Shown: positions 16,792 through 25,253, counted from the stretch's first letter. The stretch is DNA of 64,000 nt from PALSA-693 sp963702305 (GCA_963702305.1 CAVPBX010000013.1:84157-148156); one strand, 5' to 3'. A program made the numbers and translations. Notes: a model not told the origin generated them from the letters alone.

Positions 16792-17590
16792 GGCCAGCGC
16801 GCCGACGGGGTCGGCGCTCGAGGACGAGCGGGACTTCTCGCTGCGCTCCTTGCAGGATCTCGAGGCGGAGCACGACGCCGGCGACCTCGACGACGACGAC
16901 TACCGGATGTTGCGGGACGTGTACACGGCCCGGGCCGCGGCGGCGCTGCGGGCGCTGGCGGGGGACGAGCCGGCGGCCGTCGGCGCGGTCGGCGGCGCCG
17001 ACGGTACCCGACCCGACGGATCCGAGCGGGATGCGCCGGAGGCCGGAAATGTCGCCGCGCCACGCCGGTCGTGGCGCAAGCGGGCGCTCGTCGGGGTCGG
17101 AGTCGTCGTAGTCGCGGGCGGGGCGGCCTGGGCGGTGGTGGCTTCGTCCGGCACTCGTTTGCCCGGACAGGAGATCACCGGGCAGGTGCTCGGCTCGCAG
17201 GCGGAGGCCCAGCTGCTGGTCAAGGCCCAGACGGCTGCAGATAAGGGCGATGCCGTGACCGCCGTCAAGGAGTTCCAGCAGGTCCTCAACACCGATCCCA
17301 ACCAGCCGCAGGCCCTGACCGGAGAAGGTTGGATCCTGGCGCAGACGCAACAGCCAACCGTGCTCCAGCAAGGTCTGACGATGCTGGTCGCAGCCGAGCG
17401 AGCCGCGCCCACCTACGCCCCGGCCCACGTCTACCGGGGCATCGCCTTGCTCAGCGAGGGCGACTACGCCGGCGCCATCCCGGAGCTGCAGTGGTACCTG
17501 GCCCACCAGCCCGATCCCCAGCTCGCGCCTCGGGTGCGTCAGGCCCTCCAGCAGGCTCAGGCCAAGGTCGCAGCCACCAAAAAGGGCTGA
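16775..17590 (+). CDS. CcmI-like TPR protein
   Basis: About 271 residues: acidic N-terminal segment with LQDLEAEHDAGDLDDDDY (as in CcmI/CycH family starts), one membrane helix at about 100-118, then a helical repeat region (about 130-265) resembling TPRs, with A-x-G-D-x-x-x-A patterns. CcmI presents apocytochrome to CcmFH. It closes the operon. The ATG at 16775 is used; the reading frame upstream is the other frame of ccmH. Confidence 0.82.
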   Translation: MAPTDRASAPTGSALEDERDFSLRSLQDLEAEHDAGDLDDDDYRMLRDVYTARAAAALRALAGDEPAAVGAVGGADGTRPDGSERDAPEAGNVAAPRRSWRKRALVGVGVVVVAGGAAWAVVASSGTRLPGQEITGQVLGSQAEAQLLVKAQTAADKGDAVTAVKEFQQVLNTDPNQPQALTGEGWILAQTQQPTVLQQGLTMLVAAERAAPTYAPAHVYRGIALLSEGDYAGAIPELQWYLAHQPDPQLAPRVRQALQQAQAKVAATKKG

Positions 17591-17696
17591 CGCCTGGGCC
17601 GGGCAAACGGAGCGTGCAGACCATCGTCGACGACACCCGCCAACAGCCGAGTCGGCCGGGGGTGGCCGCTCGACGGCAAATCTCACCGCGCGATAG

Positions 17697-17732
17697 CGAT
17701 ATATCGTGTTATGGTGCTGACATGACACGATA
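17697..17732 (+). promoter_or_regulatory. Candidate PadR autoregulatory operator
   Basis: Two nested dyads lie in front of and across the padR start. A perfect 10-bp palindrome CGATATATCG is at 17697-17706. An inverted repeat TATCGTGT (17702-17709) and ACACGATA (17725-17732) has a 15-bp spacer containing the ATG at 17722. A-T richness here stands out from the surroundings. PadR proteins commonly repress their own gene from such sites; binding is inferred. Confidence 0.6.
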
Positions 17733-18294
17733 CGAAGATTCGATGGGTAGAGGCGGTCGGGGCCACCGGGGTCGAGGCCGCTGGACCGAAGGGCAGGAGT
17801 TCGGCCCGCCGTGGGGTGGCCCACCTTGGGGAGGACCGCCGTTCGGCGGGCGGCGCATGCGCCGCGGCGACATCCGCCCGGCCTTGCTCCGGACGTTGCT
17901 CGACGGGCCGGCGCACGGGTATGAGGTCATCCGCCGCCTGGAAGAGCGCACGGGCGGGTTGTGGAAGCCGAGCGCCGGGTCGGTGTACCCGACGCTGCAG
18001 CTCCTCGAAGAGCAGGGTCTGCTCAGCTCGCACGAGGACGGCGGCAAGCGGGTCTATGAGCTCACCGAGGCGGGCCGGGCCGAGGCCGAAGCCGGACCGG
18101 GTCCCGAGCGGGTCTTTCCGTGGGACGACGAAGCGGGCCTGACCGGGCACCGGGCGCTGCATGGCGCCCTGTCACAACTGGTACTCGCCATCAAGCAGGT
18201 GCAGGTGGCCGGGGATCCGGCCCTGTTGGAGCGGGCCGGTGGCATCGTCAAGGAGGCCCGACAGAAGCTGTATCAGCTGCTGGCCGAGTCCTGA
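17722..18294 (+). CDS. PadR-family transcriptional regulator
   Basis: About 190 residues: a Gly/Arg/Pro-rich N-terminal extension (residues 1-45, with repeated PPWGG), then the PadR winged helix (about 50-125) with LLDGPAHGYEVIRRL and AGSVYPTLQLLEEQGL. The short C-terminal helix (LYQLLAES) would serve dimerisation. Such regulators often control a multidrug exporter, but none is adjacent here; the neighbours are the cytochrome operon upstream and an Fe-S gene downstream on the other strand. The start codon lies within its own candidate operator. Confidence 0.92.
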   Translation: MTRYEDSMGRGGRGHRGRGRWTEGQEFGPPWGGPPWGGPPFGGRRMRRGDIRPALLRTLLDGPAHGYEVIRRLEERTGGLWKPSAGSVYPTLQLLEEQGLLSSHEDGGKRVYELTEAGRAEAEAGPGPERVFPWDDEAGLTGHRALHGALSQLVLAIKQVQVAGDPALLERAGGIVKEARQKLYQLLAES

Positions 18295-18325
18295 CGGCAA
18301 CCGTCCCCCTCGACAGAGGGGCGGC

Positions 18326-19514
18326 CTACCCGGCGGCCAGCCCCCGCAAGCGGGCGATGACGTCGGGGAGGGCCCGAGTGGCCATCGCCACCTCGGCGTC
18401 GGTCGTCGACCAGCCCACCGACAGCCGGAGACTGCGTTCGGCGTCGACGCCCATGGCGGCCAGGACCGGGGACGGCTCCAGCAGCTCGGAGGAGCAGGCG
18501 CTCCCGGAGTGGGCGGCGACACCGGCCTGATCCAGACCGAGGAGCACGGCTTCGGCCTCGACGCCGGCGATCCCCAAGCAGACAAGCGAAGGCAGGCGAT
18601 CGGCCGCGCCGGCGGGACCGTAGGCCTGCACGCCGGCGATGGCGAGGGCCCCCGCCCGCAGCCGCTCGGTCTGGTCGGCGGCGGCGGCGGCCTCCGACGC
18701 CAGCCGGTCGCCGGCGAGCAGTTCTGACGCCGCCGCCCCGAATCCGACCGCGGCAGCGACGTCCTCCAGGCCGGCTCGGCGGGCTCGTTCCTGGGCGCCG
18801 CCCACCAGCAGGGGTGGGACCCGCAGACCCCGGCGCACCAACATGGCACCCACCCCGCGTGGGCCGCCCAGCTTGTGGGCGGATACCGACATGAGGTCGG
18901 CTTCGAGGGTGTCGAAGGCGATCGGGACGTGGCCGGCCGCGGCCGCGGCGTCGACGTGGACGAGGACACCCTGCTGGCGGCCCGCCTCGACGATCTCGGC
19001 CACGGGCTGGATGGTGCCGACTTCGTGGTTGGCCCACTGGCAGTGCACCAGGGCCAGGCCGGGGGTCGACACCGCGGCCCGCACCGAGTCCGGGTCGATG
19101 CGTCCGGATGCGTCGACCGCCAGGGTGATCAGGCCGCCCGGATCCCCATCGCGCTCCGACGCCTCCCGGACCGCGCTCGTGCTCCACGGCCGCCATCGCC
19201 ACGCCCCGCCCCGGCCCACTCCGGCCGCGGCGCTCGGCGTGCAGGGCGCCGTACACCGCGGCGTTGATCGCCTCCGTGGCGCCCGAGGTGAAGATCACCT
19301 GGCGGGGGCGGGTCCCGAACAGCTCCGCCACTCGCTCGCGAGCGTCCTCGAGCGCCACCCGGGCCATCCGCCCCTCGGTGTGCACCCGGCCGGGGTCCGC
19401 GGCGCTGATCCATGGCCACATGGCTTCCAGGGCCGCCGGCCGCACCGGCGAGGTCGAGGCGTGATCGAGATAGGCCCGACCACCGGGCGTCACGGGCCCC
19501 GCGCCCGCCGCCAT
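18326..19514 (-). CDS. Cysteine desulfurase (NifS/IscS family), one frameshift
   Basis: PLP enzyme that takes sulfur from cysteine for Fe-S cluster assembly. N-terminal part AYLDHASTSPVRPAAL and FTSGATEAINAA; C-terminal part VHVDAAAAAGHVP, SAHKLGGPRGVG (PLP lysine) and the catalytic-Cys loop SGSACSSE. The two parts sit in different frames: an extra base near 19180, after MAAVEH, separates them, and removing it joins VEH to SAVREASERDG as in the family. The ATG at 19514 follows the SufR-like gene by 7 nt. A one-base sequence error is the simplest reading. Confidence 0.85.
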
Positions 19515-19521
19515 GGTCACC

Positions 19522-20304
19522 TCACACGAGGCTGATGCAGGCGTCGTCTCCGAGGGCACGCGAGGACTCGGTAGGGGTCACGGTCTGGCCGTAGAGACCC
19601 GACAGCATGCCGCGCACCATGCCCCGGTCGACCGCGCAGATCACCGGGTGCTGCTTGGCGGTGTCGAAGAAGGGACACGAGTCCTTGATGAGCGCCAGGG
19701 ACCCACCCCGAGCCTCGGCGTGGGCCTCGAAGCCGTGGGCGGTCAGGGCGTCGGCGATGGCGTGCAACGCCACCCGGAAGGACCGGTGACCGTCGCCGAC
19801 CGACATCTGGGCGGCCAGGCGCATCCCGTAGACCTCGCCGACAGCCTCCGCCATGTGCTCCGCCTCCTCCGGGGGGATGAGCGCCAGCGCCTGCCCGAGC
19901 AGCATGACGAGGAGGTCGTCACCGCGCCGGGGTGCTTCGACCCCCGTGTCCTGGGCCGACTTGCGATACCGCTTGGACGGTCGCCCGGCGCCCCCGCTGG
20001 CCGGTCGGTCGACGTGCACCTCCAGGTAACCGCCGGCGGTCAGCTTGTCGAGGTGATGGCGGGCCACGTTGGAATGCAGGGCGAAGCGATCCGCGACCTC
20101 CGAGGCGGTGACGCCGTCGGCGTGATCTCGCACGAAGAGGTAGATCTGGCGGCGGGTCGGATCGCCGAACGCAGAGGTCACCGCCGCGACCGCGGCCGAG
20201 AACTGGGTATCGGTCAGCGGCCCGCGAACGGGCAGCGCCACGGCTTCGTCGGCGCCGTCTGGCGGCGCCAGTTGGCCCACGGGATGGTCGGCTACAGAAG
20301 CCAC
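19522..20304 (-). CDS. SufR-like Fe-S sensing transcriptional regulator
   Basis: 260 residues. An ArsR/DeoR-like winged helix (about 38-100: AFGDPTRRQIYLFV, TASEVADRFALHSNVARHHL) is followed by a regulatory domain with three Cys in the SufR pattern: SCPF, HPVICAVDRGM and a C-terminal DDACISLV. In characterised SufR proteins such residues bind a [4Fe-4S] cluster that controls the suf/isc genes. The gene is upstream of, and co-directional with, the cysteine desulfurase and divergent from mrp, so it probably controls both. GTG start. Cluster binding is inferred. Confidence 0.82.
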   Translation of the reverse strand: MASVADHPVGQLAPPDGADEAVALPVRGPLTDTQFSAAVAAVTSAFGDPTRRQIYLFVRDHADGVTASEVADRFALHSNVARHHLDKLTAGGYLEVHVDRPASGGAGRPSKRYRKSAQDTGVEAPRRGDDLLVMLLGQALALIPPEEAEHMAEAVGEVYGMRLAAQMSVGDGHRSFRVALHAIADALTAHGFEAHAEARGGSLALIKDSCPFFDTAKQHPVICAVDRGMVRGMLSGLYGQTVTPTESSRALGDDACISLV

Positions 20305-20387
20305 CCGGGTATTCTACCTATCGACGTAGTGCAAATCGCTGCCGCCTCCCCGGCGTGGCGCGACGCCTACCGCGACAAGGAGACCGG

Positions 20388-21590
20388 ATGGCGCTGACCG
20401 AGCACCAAGTGATCGAGGCCCTGCGGCCGGTCACCGACCCCGAATTGCACGTCAGCATCGTGGAATTGGACATGATCCGTCGGGTGGAGATCCGCCGGGG
20501 CCGGGTGGCGGTCACCGTGGCCCTCACCGTGCCGGGTTGTCCCTTGCGCGACGAGATCACCCGCCGGGTCACCACTGCGATCACTCCGCTCAGCGGGGTG
20601 CGCGAGGTCAAGGTGGAGCTCACCGTGATGACCCCGCAGGAGCTCGAGGCCGTCCGAGGGCGCATGCTGGCCCGCAGCGGGGGTCACAGCCACGACCCCG
20701 AGGCCTGGGCGGCCGGCGGGGCGACCGGGGCTGGCTCGACCGGGGTTGGCGCCCCCCGCCCGGCTCAACCGCTCGGCCACGAGTCCGGCCGGCCCAATCC
20801 CTTCGGGCCGCACAGCCGGACCCGGGTGATCGGGGTCAGTTCGGGCAAGGGTGGGGTCGGTAAATCGTCGGTGACGGTCAATCTGGCCGTGATGCTGGCC
20901 CGGGCCGGCCACGACGTGGCGATCCTCGACGCGGACGTGTACGGCTTCTCGATCCCCGGGATGCTCGGCATCGACTCCGAACCGACCGTTCGCGACAAGA
21001 AGATGGTCCCGCCGGAGCGGTTCGGCGTGCGCTGCATGTCGATGGGGTTCTTCATCGAGGACAACCAGCCGGTGATCTGGCGCGGACCGATGCTGCACAA
21101 GGCGCTCGAACAGTTTCTGGTGGACGTGGACTGGGGCGACCCGGAGTTCCTGCTCGTCGACATGCCACCGGGTACCGGCGACGTGGCGTTGTCGATGGCG
21201 CAGTACCTGCCCACGTCCGAGGTCTACGTGGTGACCACCCCGCAGGCGGCCGCCCGCCGGGTGGCGCAGCGCAGCGCCTACATGGCGAAGAAGATCAACC
21301 TGCCCCTGCGGGGGGTCATCGAGAACATGAGTTGGCTGACGCAGCCGGACGGCACCCGGAGTGCGCTCTTCGGCGAAGGCGGAGGGCGGGCGCTCGCCGA
21401 CGAGCTCGGCGTGCCCCTGCTGGGCCAGATCCCGTTGGACGTCGCCCTTCGAGTGGGCGGCGACGAGGGAATCCCGTTGAGCGCGACCGCGCCAGAGTCC
21501 GAGGTGGGCCGAGCCTTCACCGCCATCGCCGGCGAGTTGGCTAGCCGCGGTCCGGCTCGGATCTTTCACCCAGAACTTACGATTCGCTGA
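20388..21590 (+). CDS. mrp: Mrp/ApbC Fe-S cluster carrier ATPase
   Basis: 400 residues. An N-terminal MIP18/DUF59 domain (about 1-85, with VTDPELHVSIVELDMI) is joined by a Gly/His-rich linker to a P-loop ATPase with the deviant Walker A SSGKGGVGKSS. Further motifs are ILDADVYGFSIPGML and DMPPGTGDVAL. The Cys-x-x-Cys seen in many Mrp/Nbp35 proteins after ENMSWL is absent (TQPDGT instead); I recall this also in mycobacterial Mrp. AAGGAG ribosome-binding site 5 nt before the ATG. It is divergent from the SufR-like gene. Confidence 0.93.
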   Translation: MALTEHQVIEALRPVTDPELHVSIVELDMIRRVEIRRGRVAVTVALTVPGCPLRDEITRRVTTAITPLSGVREVKVELTVMTPQELEAVRGRMLARSGGHSHDPEAWAAGGATGAGSTGVGAPRPAQPLGHESGRPNPFGPHSRTRVIGVSSGKGGVGKSSVTVNLAVMLARAGHDVAILDADVYGFSIPGMLGIDSEPTVRDKKMVPPERFGVRCMSMGFFIEDNQPVIWRGPMLHKALEQFLVDVDWGDPEFLLVDMPPGTGDVALSMAQYLPTSEVYVVTTPQAAARRVAQRSAYMAKKINLPLRGVIENMSWLTQPDGTRSALFGEGGGRALADELGVPLLGQIPLDVALRVGGDEGIPLSATAPESEVGRAFTAIAGELASRGPARIFHPELTIR

Positions 21591-21637
21591 ACACACCACC
21601 CTCCTGACCCCTCATCCGCCCCGTCAGGGCGTAGAAC

Positions 21638-22378
21638 ATGGAGTCAGTGCCGGACGAACCAGATGCTGCGCCGCCGCGGGCCGGCACGCCCGTCGGTCGG
21701 CGCGTGGTCCTGGGCCTGCTCGGGCTGGGGGCCCTCGGCGTGGTCACCGGCAGGCGGGTACAGGACGGGCTCAACGCGGTGCTCAACCCCATCCAGCGGG
21801 TCGACCCCACGGGCCTCAGCAACCTGCTGCCGGGGGATTCGTTCCGCCTGTACACCGTGACCGACGGGTTCCCGGCCGAGAGCGACGGGGCCTACCGCTT
21901 GACCGTGGACGGTCGGGTCGATCATCCGATGGTGCTCACGCTGGCCGACTTGCAGGCGATGCCGGCGACCCGGCTGGTCCGAGACTTCCAATGTGTCACC
22001 GGGTGGCGGGTGCCCAAGGTGCATTGGCAGGGGGTGGCGCTCTCCGTCCTGCTCGACCGGGCCGGCGTGCAGCCGTCGGGGTCGGCGCTGCGCATCGAGT
22101 CCTTCGACGGCCTGTACACCGAAAGCCTCACCCTGGCCGAGGCCAACCGCCCCGATGTCATCGCCGCCTACTCCATGCTCGGCGGTCCGGTCTCCCGGGC
22201 CCACGGGGGACCGGTGCGGCTGTACGTGGCACCGATGTACGGCTACAAGTCACTCAAGTGGATGTCCCGGATCGAGGTCGTCGACCAGGTCGAGCCCGGC
22301 TACTGGGAAACGGTGGGCAACTACGACGTGGAAGGATGGGTGGGGCACAGCAATGGCCGTGACGACCAGGCCACCTGA
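21638..22378 (+). CDS. Molybdopterin-dependent oxidoreductase (sulfite oxidase/YedY-like)
   Basis: 246 residues. After a basic N-terminus comes a hydrophobic segment (GRRVVLGLLGLGALGVV, about 19-35) that may be a membrane anchor; a clear twin-Arg signal is not certain. The oxidoreductase fold includes the Mo-ligand Cys in DFQCVTGWRV (about residue 117), WQGVAL, and the conserved GGPVRLYVAPMYGYKSLKW. The length fits bacterial single-domain family members. It overlaps the b-type cytochrome gene by 26 nt; that protein likely passes electrons to or from it. The substrate is unknown. Confidence 0.88.
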   Translation: MESVPDEPDAAPPRAGTPVGRRVVLGLLGLGALGVVTGRRVQDGLNAVLNPIQRVDPTGLSNLLPGDSFRLYTVTDGFPAESDGAYRLTVDGRVDHPMVLTLADLQAMPATRLVRDFQCVTGWRVPKVHWQGVALSVLLDRAGVQPSGSALRIESFDGLYTESLTLAEANRPDVIAAYSMLGGPVSRAHGGPVRLYVAPMYGYKSLKWMSRIEVVDQVEPGYWETVGNYDVEGWVGHSNGRDDQAT

Positions 22379-23147
22379 GCCCACCGTCGCCCCACCGCTG
22401 CAGCGCTTCGATCGGCTGGAGCGGGCAGTCCACTGGGTGAACGCCACCCTGTTCCTCATCCTGGTGGTCACCGGCGCGGCGCTGTACCTCGAACCCATCG
22501 GGGCCCTGATCGGCCGGCGAGCGCTGGTGCAGGACATCCACGTGTACACCGGCCTGACGCTGCCCGTACCCGTGCTGATCGCGGTCTCGGGACGGTGGGG
22601 CCGGGGCCTGCGCCAGGATCTGCGTCGTTTCAACCGATGGACAAAGAGCGACCGAGCCTGGTTTCGAGCCCTGTTCCGGCCCGGACCGGAGCGCCGGTTG
22701 GCCGTCAGGAAGATCCGGGTCGGGAAGTTCAACCCCGGCCAAAAACTCAACGCGTCGTGGACCGTCGGGGCTGGGCTGGTGCTGCTCGGAACGGGGGTGA
22801 TCATGCGCTGGTACCACCCCTGGCCGCTCGACTGGCGCACCGGTGCCACCTTCGTGCACGACTGGCTGGCGCTCGGCGTGGGGCTGGTGATCATCGGGCA
22901 CATCTGGATGGCGCTGAGCGACTGGGACGCCCTGCGCGCCATGTTCGTGGGTACTGTCAGCCGGGCCTGGGCCACCCGCCACGCGCCCGCATGGGTCGAT
23001 GGTGAGGACGGCCCGCCGCCCGCCTCGGTCCCTACTGCTGGCCCTGTCGGGTCGACCGTCCGCTCCGGTCCGCCGCCCCCGCCCGAGGTTCCGCCGCCCG
23101 CGGTCCCGGCGCCGGAACCTCGGCGGCGCCCGCCGGCGCGGCGTTGA
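22353..23147 (+). CDS. Cytochrome b561-like membrane protein
   Basis: 264 residues. Four helices (about 30-50, 65-82, 130-148, 170-192) with His at helix positions typical of di-heme b561/formate dehydrogenase gamma proteins: RAVHWVN, DIHVYTG, TFVHDW and GHIWMAL. The C-terminal 50 residues are Pro-rich. The start overlaps the molybdoenzyme gene, so the two likely form one complex. Its last 116 nt overlap the end of the convergent kinase gene, both encoding low-complexity tails. Confidence 0.85.
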   Translation: MAVTTRPPEPTVAPPLQRFDRLERAVHWVNATLFLILVVTGAALYLEPIGALIGRRALVQDIHVYTGLTLPVPVLIAVSGRWGRGLRQDLRRFNRWTKSDRAWFRALFRPGPERRLAVRKIRVGKFNPGQKLNASWTVGAGLVLLGTGVIMRWYHPWPLDWRTGATFVHDWLALGVGLVIIGHIWMALSDWDALRAMFVGTVSRAWATRHAPAWVDGEDGPPPASVPTAGPVGSTVRSGPPPPPEVPPPAVPAPEPRRRPPARR

Positions 23148-24486
23148 GGCGAACCCGCACCTCCAGGCCACCTTCGGGGCGCGCCGCCAGATCGAGATCC
23201 CCGGCGTGGGCGGTGGTGATGGCCGCCACTATCGACAGACCCAGGCCGAATCCGCCGTCGTTGGAGCTGCGATCGGGAGTGTCCCGGCGGAAGGGTTCCA
23301 GCAGGCCGGGCACCGCTTCAGGGTCGAGCGTCCGGCCGCTGTTGGCGACCACCAGTTCCGCGTGCTGCGCGGTTTGGCTGGTCGTGACGGAAACCCAGCC
23401 GCCGGGCGCGTTGTGGCGCATGGCGTTCTCGACCAGGTTTCCGGCCAGCCGCTCGATCAACCCGGGATCGCCCGCCACCCGCGCCGGCTGGAGGTCGGTG
23501 CGCACCTCCACTCCGGCGGCGACGGCTTCCGCCGACGCCTGCTCGACGACGGAGGCCGCCAGCTGGGCCAGATCGATCGGCGATCGCTGGGCGACGCCGC
23601 GCTCCGAGCGGGCCAGCAGGAGCAGGGCGTCGATGAGCCGCTCGGTGTCCTCGCTGTTGAGGCGCAATTGCTCGAGGATGGCGCGCAGCTCCTCGGTGCT
23701 GGCGCCCCGGTTGGCCATGGCCTCGTCGATGAGGACGCGCTCGGTGGCGAGCGGAGTGCGCAGCTCGTGGGACGCGTTGGCGACGAAGCGGCGTTGACTG
23801 CTGAACGCCCGGTCGAGGCGGGCCAGCATGGCATCGAAGGTGTCGGCCAACTCCTTCAGCTCGTCGTGCGGGCCGCCCAGATTGATCCGGTCGTGCAATG
23901 TCTGTTCGGAGAGGCGGCGGGCGGCGTCGGTGATCCGATGCACCGGGCGCAGTACCCGCCCGGCCACCCACCAGCCGAGTCCGATCGAGGCGATGGTCAT
24001 GAAGCCGAGCGCCAGTCCCGACTCGACGAGCAGGCTGTTGAGGGTGTGGGCCTGGCTGACCGCGACGGTCTGCTTGAGTCGCTGCAGCAAGGCGGTGTCG
24101 GGTTGCGGCAGGGCCGTGACGGTACCCGACGCGGACCCGTTGTAGAACACCCCGACGCCGGGGGCGGCCCGCACCGCGCTGGCGCACGCCGTGCCCGACA
24201 GCCCCACGGGCGCCGACGCCCCGCCCGATCCGCCAGAGACCTGCCCCCCGCTCGCAATCGGCGCCTGACCGCCCGGTTGGGGCACGTTGACCTGCTTGCT
24301 GCAGATGATCGACACGTCGGTGCTGGACTTGTGCTCCCTCTGGCTCACCAGCAGGTAACTCACGCTCAACAAAGCCGCCCCCGCCACGACGAACAGGCAG
24401 CTGTACGTCAACGTCAACCGCAGCCGAACGCTGGTGCGCCGGCGGAGCCGGGGCCGCGGCGGGGTCCCCGGCGCCGGAGCGCTCAT
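23032..24486 (-). CDS. Sensor histidine kinase
   Basis: 484 residues: first helix at about 25-45, an extracytoplasmic sensor (about 50-155) with two Cys (IICSKQ and TACASA) that could form a disulfide, second helix about 165-185, HAMP, His240 in NASHELRTPLA, and ATPase motifs NLVENAMRHN and FGLGLSIV. The ATG overlaps the regulator's TGA (ATGA). It faces the lipoprotein/exporter operon at 25.25-29.4 kb with the regulator between, which suggests that operon as target. Confidence 0.92.
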   Translation of the reverse strand: MSAPAPGTPPRPRLRRRTSVRLRLTLTYSCLFVVAGAALLSVSYLLVSQREHKSSTDVSIICSKQVNVPQPGGQAPIASGGQVSGGSGGASAPVGLSGTACASAVRAAPGVGVFYNGSASGTVTALPQPDTALLQRLKQTVAVSQAHTLNSLLVESGLALGFMTIASIGLGWWVAGRVLRPVHRITDAARRLSEQTLHDRINLGGPHDELKELADTFDAMLARLDRAFSSQRRFVANASHELRTPLATERVLIDEAMANRGASTEELRAILEQLRLNSEDTERLIDALLLLARSERGVAQRSPIDLAQLAASVVEQASAEAVAAGVEVRTDLQPARVAGDPGLIERLAGNLVENAMRHNAPGGWVSVTTSQTAQHAELVVANSGRTLDPEAVPGLLEPFRRDTPDRSSNDGGFGLGLSIVAAITTAHAGDLDLAARPEGGLEVRVRLNAAPAGAAEVPAPGPRAAEPRAGAADRSGRSTRQGQQ

Positions 24487-25139
24487 GCCGCTCCGAGCCG
24501 GTAGCCGGCGCCGATGACCGTCTCGATGAGCGGGGGATCGCCGACCTTGCGGCGCAGGTTGGCGACGGTGACCCGCACCGTGTTGGTAAATGGGTCGGCG
24601 TGGGCGTCCCACACCTGTTCCAGCAGATCCTCGGCGCTGACGACGCCGCCTGCCGCGGCCATCAGCACCTCGAGGACGCCGAACTCCTTGTTGGTGAGGG
24701 GCAACAGCCGCCCGGCCCGTAAGGCCTGCCGGCGGTGCGAGTCGAGGGTGACGTCGCCGGCGGCCAGGACGGGCGGCTGGGCGGGTGCCGAGCGACGAGC
24801 CAGGGCCCGGATCCGCGCCACCAGCTCGGCGAGGGCGAACGGCTTGGGCAGGTAGTCGTCGGCGCCGAGTTGGAGGCCATCGACCCGCTCTTCGACCGCC
24901 GCGGCCGCAGTGAGCATGAGGATCCGCAGGTCGCTGCCCGCCAAGGCCCGGCACACGTCGTCACCGTGCACCCCCGGCAGGTCGCGGTCCAGCACGACCA
25001 CCTGGTAGCTGTTGACCGCGGCGAGCCCCAACGCGGCCCGGCCGTCATAGGCGACGTCCACCGCCATGCCCTCCCTGCGCAGGCTCCGAGCGATGGAATC
25101 CGCCATGACCTGCTTGTCCTCGACGAGGAGCAATCTCAT
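24483..25139 (-). CDS. OmpR-family response regulator
   Basis: 218 residues. The receiver has ED at 7-8, phospho-acceptor Asp51 in VVVLDRDLPG and YLPKPF. The winged-helix domain ends in IETVIGAGYRL. It is the first gene of a coupled pair with the downstream kinase. The 114-nt gap to the divergent lipoprotein gene holds a promoter-like sequence and a perfect inverted repeat described separately, plausible sites for control of both directions. Confidence 0.93.
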   Translation of the reverse strand: MRLLLVEDKQVMADSIARSLRREGMAVDVAYDGRAALGLAAVNSYQVVVLDRDLPGVHGDDVCRALAGSDLRILMLTAAAAVEERVDGLQLGADDYLPKPFALAELVARIRALARRSAPAQPPVLAAGDVTLDSHRRQALRAGRLLPLTNKEFGVLEVLMAAAGGVVSAEDLLEQVWDAHADPFTNTVRVTVANLRRKVGDPPLIETVIGAGYRLGAA

Positions 25140-25156
25140 GGGACCATCGTCCCACC

Positions 25157-25185
25157 TTGACCATAAAGATCCGTTAAAAGATACG
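25157..25185 (+). promoter_or_regulatory. Sigma-70-like promoter for the lipoprotein/exporter operon
   Basis: TTGACC at 25157-25162, a 17-bp A-rich spacer, then GATACG at 25180-25185. The -35 element is a close match to TTGACA; the -10 is weaker. It sits about 70 nt before the lipoprotein ATG, in the right direction, in one of the few A-T rich spots of this region. Confidence 0.45.
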
Positions 25186-25193
25186 GCTTAACG
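25172..25193. promoter_or_regulatory. Inverted repeat CGTTAA-N10-TTAACG, candidate regulator site
   Basis: Perfect 6-bp arms at 25172-25177 and 25188-25193. The repeat covers the end of the spacer and the -10 element of the promoter-like sequence, between the divergent response regulator and the exporter operon. Binding by the adjacent OmpR-type regulator or by another repressor is an inference. Confidence 0.45.
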
Positions 25194-25253
25194 CCCGCTT
25201 TATCCCTCCCGGCGTACAACACCTCGTGAGAGCGAGCCACAGGGAGGCGCGAC

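Noticed and set aside
20314..20329. Dyad CTAC-N8-GTAG between the SufR-like gene and mrp as a SufR operator.
   Set aside because: Only 4-bp arms, and it does not match the SufR operators I can recall; expected by chance at this size.
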